Of a stretch of 64,000 nt of DNA, positions 56,060 to 64,000 are shown piece by piece (the first letter of the stretch is position 1; the number at the start of each line of letters is the position of its first letter). The DNA is from Phytoseiulus persimilis (Eukaryota > Arthropoda > Arachnida > Mesostigmata > Phytoseiidae). Made by a program: the position numbers and the translations under genes. The notes below the pieces were generated by a model. The model searched no databases. It saw only the letters and a list, made by a program, of their open reading frames with translations, and had not been told where the DNA came from. Location: the NCBI GenBank assembly GCA_037576195.1, contig CM075101.1:43214001-43278000 (forward strand). The letters are read 5' to 3'.

Positions 56060-59000
56060 ACCGGCTATGAAGCTGCGAACGCTATGGCCAAAACAATCAT
56101 CCTTAACTCAATCTGCCCCGTTCTGATAGCCACGTACTTCAGCATTTCTACCCAAGATCTCAATGCGAAAGATCTCTATGAGGCACTAAAGAAGCGTTTT
56201 GCTCAAACAACCGGTATTGCTCAAGACATAGCTCTTAGCTCGTTCTATAACTTCCGCTACAATTCTTCGAAATCTACGACGAAGAATATAGATAATTTCC
56301 AACAAATTATGCAGCGCATCGCGCTTGCCGGCACGAAGGTGGACGAGAAACAGGCATGCCAGCGTCTCTTGCAAAGCTTGCCCTCGTCCTGGGAAGGTCT
56401 TCGTTTGTTCTGGAGTGTTAAAACCGGAACCGATCAGACTCTTTCCAACCTTTACGTTCTTCTCCGTGAAGAAGCAATGCGACGTGAAAACTCCTCCCAG
56501 ACGGATCCGACCGCCTTGTTCTCTCGTCTCTCTATTCGCTCAAATAGACGACCCAACTTCAACAATCGTCCTCAATACGATAATCGTCGTAATCAGAACT
56601 CCTCTTACCGACCTCAATCACGTCCTTCGGATACTTTTCAACGCGCTTCCCGCTTCAATTCTAACTCGTACAACTCCAACTCCAATGCTCGCTACCAGAA
56701 CTCGAATCAAAACCGAAGAGTCGCCTCCAATCCAACTCAGGCTCCACCCGCTACTGCTTGGCGATCGAGCCAACCTCCTCGACCTCGTGTTTCGACCCAA
56801 CCCCCACGCTCTCGCCAGCCACCTCTGAATCAGAGGCGCACTTCTCGCCCAACAGCCTATAATGCTGAGACAATCGATCCCTTCGGATCTGATGTCGAGG
56901 TTCACATCGCCTCTGCTGCGCATAACAATCTTGATTCCTCAGTGTGGTTAATCGATTCTGGGGCAACCCACAATATTTGCAATGATTTGGATCTTTTCCG
57001 AAATCATCTCGCATACTCATGTCCCCGTACTTTGAAAGTCGGCGGTCACCAACAACTTCAAGCGTTTGGTGAAGGCGAGATCTTGCTTGTTGTGGACGGC
57101 TCCAATGGAGAAACTCTTCTACATCTCCATGAGGTTCTCTACGTGCCCGAAATGAGGCGAAACCTCGTGTCGATGGCCTGTCTGATGAAAGACAATTGGT
57201 CAATTACTGCCACTAAGACCACCCTTCGCTTGAACCGAGACTTAGCTACTCTCAGGGTTCGAGTGAACGACGGTCTTTTTGCCCTCCGAGCTACAGCTGT
57301 GACGGTTCCCATATCTGCCGAATGCTTGCTTTCATCGTCACAATCAGTCACTCTGCAGAGTGCTCATGAAACACTTTGACACGTTAATAAACGCCAAGTT
57401 CAGCAATTTTTAGCTCGAGAGGGGATTCCCTTCAAAAGGGACCAGATCACCTGCACTGCCTGTATTGAAGGGAAACTGAATCGGGCGACGTATCGCTCGA
57501 AACCCGATTCAGCTGTAACGCGGTCCCTGGGATACATTTCCACCGATCTGTGTGGTCCAATGTCAACTCCTGGTCTCAAAGGAGAACGTTACTTTATGAA
57601 TATGAAAGACACCATGTCTCGTTTCAATCGAATCTTCTTGCTCAAAACCAAAGATCAAACTCCCGCTCTCATCTAGCAATTCCTCACTTGGTTTCACACT
57701 CAAACCGGTACTCAAGTCAAGCAACTCTTCTGTGACCACGGCCTAGAATTCAATAATGCTCAGGTCAAAGCTTCTCTAGCTTCAATCGGCGCAGAGCTCG
57801 TCATGAGCCATGTTGCCTGTTCTCCCTAGAACGGCCGCGCTGAACGTCAAAATCAGACTATCACTAAACTCGCTAGAACCATGCTCCTTGATTCAAAACT
57901 ACCGGAATTCTTGTGGCCAGAAGCTTGCAGATGTGCCGTTTTCATTCTCAATATCGTAGACGTTTGTCCCCTAACAAACAAGTCTCCGTATGAAACAATT
58001 CACAAAGTGAAACCAAAGATCTCTCATCTACGCCCTTTCGGCTCCCCCTGCTTCATCTAAAACGAAGGAGAAACTGACAAATGGACACACCGCGGCATCC
58101 TAGCGTGTCTGATCGGTTACACCGACCGTGTTGACGGCTTTCGTGTGTATCTCCAAGGTTCTCCTCCCTCAATTAGGGAAACCAAAGACGTCAGGTTCTT
58201 GGGGAAGGCACCAAAGAGTGCAGCGCATGTCCCCGGTTTGGGAACCGCCGATGAAGCCACTGATTTTATGGACGCGCATGATTCCTCCGATTGCGATAGC
58301 ATCGTTGAGGACCGGCATCCTGACGAGGAGCCCTTTCCGCCTGGAGCATTTGACTCGGCTGACGAAAGTGATTCTGCAGCTACGCGCTCGATCACGATAC
58401 CCCCAATGGAGCCAATGAAAATGAACCTTCGACGCCGTACGAATCTTCGTAAGCCAAAGCGCTACGAAACAGAGGTGCAGCTATCAGCGCCCTCTTCACC
58501 TGAGCCACAGACTCTTGCACAGGCACTTGCGAGTCCAGAAGCAGAGTACTGGAATGAAGCAATGGCTGAGGAAATGGCCGCACTCGAAGCTCATGGTGTT
58601 TGGACATTGGTCGACCCACCACAGAACAAGAAACCCCTAACCTGTCGCTGGGTCTTCCGCAGGAAAACCAATGCTGAAAATGAAATAGACCGATACCGTG
58701 CACGTCTCGTTGTTCGCGGTTATAATCAAATTCCCGATCAAGAATTTCAGGAGCTCTTTAGCCCTGTTGCCAGGCTGGACACTGTCCGCGTTTTGCTTGC
58801 TACGAGTGCATCAATGCGTCTGAAACTTCGTCAATTTGACGTCACTACCGCCTTCCTCTATGGCGATCTCCAGGAACAAATCTGGATGACTCAACCCCCC
58901 GGATGGTCAGATGACACCGGCAGGGTATGCCTGTTGCACAAAAGTCTATACGGGCTCAAACAAGCTCCGCGATGATGGAATCAAAAATTGGCAGATGTTC

Positions 59001-60064
59001 TACGGAATCTCAACTTCACTCAAAGCCAAGCCGATCACTGCCTATTCTACTGGCACGGCTCAAATGGCGAACTCCTAATGCTAGCAGTGTACGTCGATGA
59101 TGGGCTAATCGCCTCGACGCATGAACACTTGATTACAGATACACTTGCCAAGCTGGGAAAATCATTCAAACTCAAGACTTCTCCTCTGAGTCTCTTCCTT
59201 GGCATTCAGATTCATATCGATTCCGATCACAATATCTGGCTCAACCAGTACAAGTACATTAAAAACATCCTGAAAAGGTTCAATCTTGAGGACTGTCGTC
59301 CCGTCTCAATTCCCGCAGACTCGGGAATATACGACATTGAGCCTACAACTGAAACTCGCGCAGAAGATCGACCTTATCGCCAACTTCTTGGCGCTCTCAT
59401 GTTCTTATCCATCTGTACGCGCCCAGATGTCTGTTTCTCCGTGGGTTTCCTAGCTCGCTTCCTTGAGAACTATTCAGAACAACACTGGCAGGCAGCACTC
59501 AAGATCCTGCGTTACTTGCAGGCGACACCCAACCTGTCAATTGTTTACTCCGGAAGCTCGTCCACTCCGCTAGCTGAAACGCTCAAGCTTTATTCGGACG
59601 CCGATTTTGCTGCTTGTAAACAGACCCGACGCTCGGTAAGTGGCTCACTTGTCACACTTGCCGGCGGTCCAATTCTGTGGTCTTCCCAACAGCAACGTTC
59701 AGTCTCACTATCCTCCACCGAGAGCGAGTTCATAGCGGTCACTGACTGCTCAAAGTCTGCTCTCTGGCTTCGAACACTCTTCCAAGAATTACGAATCACT
59801 ATTCGTCCAGTGATCTTCGTGGACAACATTGGAGCGATAAAACTCATAGAGAATCCAGTATTCCACAAGCGTACAAAACACATTTCCACGAGATTCTTCT
59901 TCATTCGTCAACTACACGAACGTAAACAAGTCGAATTTCTATATATTCCGACGACAGAGAATCTCAGTGACGGTCTGACGAAACCACTTCGCAAACCGAT
60001 CTTCGAACGTCTCCGAACACTGATCGGTTTGCGACCATGGCCGCTACCACAATCTTGTTCATAG
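56060..60064 (+). pseudogene. Copia gag-pol polyprotein, one frame with five in-frame stops
   Basis: Gag (56060 to about 56900): AKDLYEALKKRFAQT, LLQSLPSSWEGLRLFW, then an Asn/Arg/Pro-rich basic region in place of a CCHC knuckle. Protease: WLIDSGATHNICNDL (about 56950). Integrase: CTACIEGKLNRATYRS zinc part, ISTDLCGPM (Asp), LFCDHGLEFNN (Asp), GRAERQNQTITK (Glu). RT: FQELFSPVARLDTVRVLLA and VYVDDGLIAST. RNase H: YSDADFAACKQTRRS, SSTESEFIAVTD, HISTRFFFIRQL. Stops in frame: TGA 57377, TAG 57674, TAG 57827, TAA 58058, TGA 58973. No frameshift is needed anywhere over 1,335 codons. The start is lost. Catalytic residues all look intact, so inactivation is recent and by nonsense changes only. Confidence 0.88.
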
Positions 60065-60801
60065 TGTTCACGCTCTATGTTCTCTCTGTCCAATCCGCGT
60101 CTCCGAACTATTTTCGCTTCGAAGACTGCGATGACGCTTGTGTTTCATTAAACATCAGCTGTACAATTAGCAAGAAACCAACCGGTTTCCAATGCGCCTG
60201 TACACGCTCAGCATCGGCATGCTACAATGAGGCATCCGAGTCCGTGGTCTGTCTAAGGCCTCTTCTTCCTGCTGTGGGTGGCGAACAAATTTGGAAAGAA
60301 TTCCGGGATCAACACTATCCCGTCCTTCCCCCTGTCATCATTGACAACAGCTTTCTGCACTATGCTTTCGCAAGTGCAGGCGCTATACTCGCATTGGCCG
60401 TCTTTCTGGGAATCACGGTCCTTTGCATGATCTACAATAAGCGTAGAAACTATCATTCATTTGCTAACCCATCGCCAAACCCGGCAGTTGATTCCCCTAC
60501 ATGCCAACCACGGAGCTCGTCTCTCAACCCTAGATCTCATTTATCCGATGCACCTCATTCCTATTTTACCCATTCGGTCCTAGCATGCAACTTAGGTAGC
60601 ACAAACAGCTCGGAATGCTCACTTCAATTCTTCCATGGCCCTCCAAACTGCCGTGAATCTGCGACGTTTCCGAGAGAGGCACCTAGCTGTGCTGTGCGTG
60701 GTTCATACGCATCTCTTCTCTCTCTGTTTCTCGAAGCACTTCTTCGGCCTCTATTCACTTCTTCCACTTCTCCCGCAAGATTCTCCTTCGGCGTGGCATA
60801 A
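60037..60801 (+). CDS. Copia ORF3: envelope-like type I membrane protein
   Basis: 254 residues. The ATG at 60037 lies in gaccatggcc, an excellent Kozak context, and overlaps the end of pol by 28 nt in the -1 frame. Residues 1-20 form a signal peptide (MAATTILFIVFTLYVLSVQS). The small ectodomain (about 21-105) has seven cysteines, with spacing like a compact disulfide module (CDDAC, QCAC), and one N-glycosylation site (NIS). A 23-25 residue membrane segment (ASAGAILALAVFLGITVLCM) precedes a stop-transfer NKRR and a Ser/Pro-rich cytoplasmic tail of about 115 residues. The frame is fully open although pol has five stops. I see no fusion peptide or furin site and no similarity I can name, so 'envelope-like' rests on topology and position only. 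Confidence 0.75.
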   Translation: MAATTILFIVFTLYVLSVQSASPNYFRFEDCDDACVSLNISCTISKKPTGFQCACTRSASACYNEASESVVCLRPLLPAVGGEQIWKEFRDQHYPVLPPVIIDNSFLHYAFASAGAILALAVFLGITVLCMIYNKRRNYHSFANPSPNPAVDSPTCQPRSSSLNPRSHLSDAPHSYFTHSVLACNLGSTNSSECSLQFFHGPPNCRESATFPREAPSCAVRGSYASLLSLFLEALLRPLFTSSTSPARFSFGVA

Positions 60802-60929
60802 TATCACGGTATTAACCTGATGTACACCTCCAGGTCCCTCGTGTTCTTCCTTGGTTCCTTGGACGCAGTTCGCCCCGACCGCTAGCATCCCATCGCTTGG
60901 TTTCCCCCCAATCCCCACTACCCTGCACT

Positions 60930-61799
60930 ATGCCCAAACAGTCAACGTTCTGGATTCACGTACTGGAACTCCAGGATCTGCATCGTGTTCGACGCGATGT
61001 TGCTCAGAAGGCGTCAGACCGGCTTTGGCCCCGAATGGATGAACAATCCCGATTCTACTATAGACAGGCAGTCGCGCCTTAATTCAACGAGAAAGCGAAA
61101 CTTCTCCACACCGCGGCACGCCGCGCTAGACTGACGGCCCCTGCACTCGGATCGGCAGAATATGCCGAAACACTAATCGTGGAGTGCGTCACAAATCAAA
61201 AGAAGATTTCGGATCTAGAATACGCTGTCGAATGCCTGCGACGAAAATCGCAAAGCTCCTCAGAACCTGCGCCTGAGAACACTCGGCCTGCATCGGCTGG
61301 CCACCTAAATGCAGATCCAGACTATCTAGACGAAGAAGTCTACAGCCCGTCAATCCCAACTGGTGCGGATGACCCTGTCGAATCAGAAGAAGCTCGTCAA
61401 CTTGAGCTCGCTGAGACAGAGATCCGCATGCTCAAACAAAAGATCTACGATCTACGCGCTGAATCAGGGGCTAAACAGCGTCTCTATGATCGAGACAGAG
61501 GAAACTGGCATGACGGACGCGCATTCCATCAAAAGAAAATTGCTCGTCTCGAAAACGAACTAGAAGAATCAACAGCCTCAAAATACTTGTGTGATCACAC
61601 TGATCACATTGAGCAACTCGAAACTCTCAACAGAAAGCAATCCGAAAGTAATTCCAAAGATCGACAACAACTACTCGATCTCCTTAACGAGAATTACGAG
61701 CTGAGAACACAGCTACTCAAAACGAAAATTGAGCTGAAACGCGCTCAACCAATCGACTGGCCGGAGTCCAGTTCTAGTAGTCACAGTGGTTCTGTCTGA
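60930..61799 (+). pseudogene. Copia ORF4: coiled-coil protein with one in-frame stop
   Basis: From the ATG at 60930 (MPKQSTFWIHVLELQDLHR) the frame runs 289 codons to 61799, interrupted by a TAA at 61080-61082. Residues about 85-110 and 150-275 have heptad-like Leu/Ile spacing rich in Glu, Lys and Gln (ELAETEIRMLKQKIYDL; QLLDLLNENYELRTQLL), predicting coiled coils. A Ser-rich end follows. There is no signal peptide or membrane segment. A poly(A) signal (aataaa, about 61909) lies 110 bp downstream. Function unknown; it could be a structural or cytoplasmic partner of ORF3. Confidence 0.6.
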
Positions 61800-61908
61800 A
61801 CCTCTTCAAATATGTAATGCATGCCAAGTGCCCTCAATCATAAACAATAGCCATATCAACCTCCTAAGTTACCTCAGACATATGCACGAACGTTTTTATC
61901 TTGGGTCA

Positions 61909-61914
61909 AATAAA
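61909..61914 (+). terminator. Poly(A) signal after copia ORF4
   Basis: aataaa in tcaaataaacac, about 110 bp after ORF4. It would allow a transcript ending before the antisense ORF. Confidence 0.4.
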
Positions 61915-61970
61915 CACAACAGAGATTCCAGTTTGATTTTTTTTCCTCTACCTCGTTCATTCGACATAAA

Positions 61971-63015
61971 TCAAACCTCTATATACATATCGTAGCCACG
62001 ACACATCACAGCAGACACTCCCTGACCGGGCCTCACGACAACCTCCTCCGGCTTCTCAAAGCGCTGCTCGCGCAGTAAAACACAACTACGACTCATGACC
62101 GAATAACAAAAAAGTCGCCTGTCCACTGGTCGACAGACAAAATTGTTGAGCGAGACCCTGCTCGCCTCGCCGCTGTCCCGCACGACTCCTCCGCCCATCG
62201 AGGGTGCGAATGTCGCTGAGTCCGTCTTCAACCCCACGGGTCCTCTGGACCGTGTCTCCACCTTACTGCTCACGGCCTCCGCCGAGAGCGTGAGTCTCCG
62301 AGACACCTCGGTGGTGCCACTGCTCGAATCCACGGCGCTCTCTCCGCCTGACACCGTCACACCTACAAAAGAGCGGCGCTTTCACCAAACGGCTCCCATA
62401 AACTCGGAAGATCCCCTGTTCAAATTGATGGTATCGCTTCCACTCACCAACGGTGAATCCGACGACAAACAGGACTGCTGGGATGACTAGAAGCAAACTC
62501 CATCGGCACCAAACACAGATGCCCATCTCGGACCAAGACTCCGAGCCCGGGCGCGCGACACTGCACTCCCGACGATTCCCGAAAAAGTCGACGGATGTCG
62601 ACCGCCGTCCGTAGCGGGCGCTTCCTCCCCGATGCTCTCGATCGATGAAGCCTCTGGTTTCCCTTGCCAAACGTTCCATTCCGGCACTGGAGGATGTTCC
62701 GCGCTCCAAATCGCTACGCCGGTCTGCACGGCGCCCCTCCTCCGGGTCGAAAAGACCCAACAACCAGCTCCACATGTCAAGAAGATTGGTCTCTTCCCCC
62801 ACGGCGGGTCGGGGGCCCTGGCTACTCTGGGTCCTTCCGTGGGCTGGCGACTCCTCTGCTGCACCTCTCGAGGCTTCCTCCTGGGGACGTCCTGGCGTAC
62901 GCGATCCGCTGACTGAAGACTCCGCTTGACTCGGAGACTGCCTTGAGCGCCGTGTCAGTCCTGATCCACTCGAACGACTCGATGTGCGACTACCCGAGCG
63001 AAGAAGCATATTCAA
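61971..63015 (-). CDS. Antisense ORF pair with membrane segment in the copia 3' region
   Basis: On the strand opposite to pol, an ORF starts near 63009 (MLLRSGSRTSSRSSG) and runs to 62263, about 248 residues. It has an Arg/Ser/Gly-rich basic N-terminal half and then a hydrophobic segment (WSLLLVIPAVLFVVGFTVGE, about residues 180-200). A second frame overlaps its end (62360-61971) and continues 130 residues with several Cys (FVCRPVDRRLFCYSVMSRSC) and a stop; one frameshift would join both into a type II membrane protein of about 345 residues. The region is more GC-rich than the flanking element. Sense frames here are also partly open, so coding is uncertain. Confidence 0.45.
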
Positions 63016-63439
63016 ACAAGTTCAAAACGAACTGCACTCCGAACTTTCTCCGCACGCCTTTTATCCTATCCGCCTAGGGCGAAATCAACCGACTTTTTCC
63101 CTCATTCTCGCAACTTGGATCAACGACTCTCGGCAACCAAACTAGAATATTGAGTGAAAACATCGAAAACTCTACGGATTTTCATCTTAATTGAAAGAAA
63201 TCATTACTTCCCTGTGAGAGGGGAAAATGGTACAAATCTTGAGACACATGGATCATGATTTCCAGGTCAAATCACCAAGAAAAAGGTCAAATTTCACACT
63301 TCCTCAACTTTTATTCAAATGCCCCCCAACTGGCTCCACCCATAGCACGCTCTCCGGAGAAACTACGTCGAACTTCCTAACTGCGCATGCAGTCTCGATG
63401 AAAAACGAACGGTTGTAGCGTCTACCGACTACCGCGAAT

Positions 63440-63792
63440 ATTTGGATCCACGAACAATTCAAACTGAAATAATCACTGTAAAGGAATCACTCGATTTTCT
63501 CAAGAAAAAATTCGAGCTCGACCGATTCCTCAATCTTCATAGCCAGAGGGGATATTCAATGTTTGATCACATCACGGAACTATTCTGCGAATACTTTTTC
63601 AGCTGCGAGCTCTTCGGACTCGACAGCCAGAGGGGATGTTGGAGATCAGAATCTGAAGCCCGTCGGGCTCAGATCTCGCACGCGTCTGAGAGCATGACAC
63701 ACTCAGATGACTCACAGTACTCCCAAGTCACGACGTCTGGGAAATGCAACGAAATCGGGGTTCCAACCCCGACAGCAGATGTAAGGGACTGA
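63440..63792 (+). other. Short ORF spanning the copia PPT and LTR start
   Basis: 116 codons, crossing two polypurine tracts and running into the LTR. No similarity; probably chance. Confidence 0.25.
63629..63636 (+). promoter_or_regulatory. Copia polypurine tract
   Basis: agagggga directly before the LTR start tgttggag, the place where plus-strand DNA synthesis is primed. A second copy in the same context (agccagaggggat) lies about 87 bp upstream at 63540-63552. Confidence 0.75.
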
Positions 63793-64000
63793 TACAGACA
63801 GTCCACATAAAACCAAGAGTACGGAGTCGGGTTTACAAACCCTCCGACCTACAAACTAGACCATCTGTCAACTTATGTTAAGATGTGACTCATCTGGTGT
63901 CTGGACTCTAGACCAATCATGGGAGAACCACGCTCCCCTTCTAGGTATATAAGGACCCTCTTTTTTCGAATAAACTTCACTGTGGTACAGAGCCTTCTAC
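63637..64000 (+). repeat. Copia 3' LTR, cut by the window edge
   Basis: Begins tgttggagatc, the usual copia-type LTR start, after the polypurine tract. It contains a TATA box (ggtatataagg, about 63944) and a poly(A) signal (gaataaac, about 63970) in the compact spacing of the other LTRs here. The CA end and target site lie beyond 64000. Confidence 0.8.

Larger units (their letters stand above)
56055..64000 (+). mobile_element. Ty1/copia-type retrotransposon with extra 3' genes, incomplete at both ends
   Basis: Order: gag, protease, integrase, RT, RNase H in one frame (to 60064), then about 3.57 kb with further ORFs, a polypurine tract and a 3' LTR cut off by the window edge. The 5' end is missing at the LINE-D junction. 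The visible part alone is 7.9 kb, longer than most animal copia elements (about 5 kb). Confidence 0.85.

Noticed and set aside
57377-61082. Alternative genetic code or programmed readthrough to explain the in-frame stops
   Set aside because: The intact ORFs (Tigger, MULE copy 3, MULE-SENP) use TGG for Trp and standard stops and have no internal TGA or TAG, so the stops are mutations.

Overview
The window is eukaryotic repeat-rich DNA, very probably from a chelicerate (tick- or mite-like). Reasons: spliceosomal introns with GT-AG ends and A/B-box tRNA-type SINEs; LINE reverse transcriptases whose C-termini read GWSTFEAREAQSK, a form I associate with tick LINEs; and Ty3/gypsy gag and integrase of arthropod type. 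I found no intact ordinary host gene. Almost all coding sequence belongs to transposable elements, many of them nested. Species assignment is inference.

Layout. 1-4.6 kb: a minus-strand LINE (ORF1+ORF2) next to a broken Tc1/mariner transposase. 7.3-15.9 kb: a deleted plus-strand gypsy element (A) split by a hAT transposon, which itself carries a SINE, and by a 4-kb CR1-like LINE. 16.4-24.3 kb: a minus-strand gypsy element (B) broken by a 2.2-kb palindromic element carrying a SWIM-type ORF and by a 45-bp satellite array that holds two SINEs and ends in a small foldback element. 24.3-26.0 kb: a second 45-bp array. 26.2-28.1 kb: the 3' exons of a MULE transposase and a 924-bp long-TIR mariner-like MITE. 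28.6-34.9 kb: integrase, helicase and RPA1-like fragments and a third gypsy element (C). 37-42.8 kb: two intronless MULE copies, one with an intact ORF and TIRs. 42.8-46.3 kb: no gene seen. 46.3-49.4 kb: a seven-exon gene fusing a MULE transposase in frame to a SENP/Ulp1-type protease. 49.7-52.6 kb: a LINE 3' fragment and an apparently intact Tigger/pogo element. 54.2-56.05 kb: a LINE inserted into, or truncating, a Ty1/copia element that runs to the window edge.

Two regions deserve most attention. First, the copia element (56.06 kb to beyond 64 kb) has about 3.57 kb of extra sequence between pol and its 3' LTR. This holds an envelope-like type I membrane protein ORF with a strong Kozak start, a coiled-coil ORF, and an antisense ORF with a membrane segment. 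Second, the exons of the MULE-SENP gene join in phase to an open frame of 836 codons with all expected transposase and protease catalytic residues. Two related copies in the same window are intronless, and another intron-bearing copy ends in a different last exon. A further theme is that the 45-bp satellite looks derived from repeats in the arms of the palindromic element.

Many elements are inactivated by single in-frame stops with few frameshifts; Tigger, MULE copy 3 and the MULE-SENP gene are the intact exceptions.
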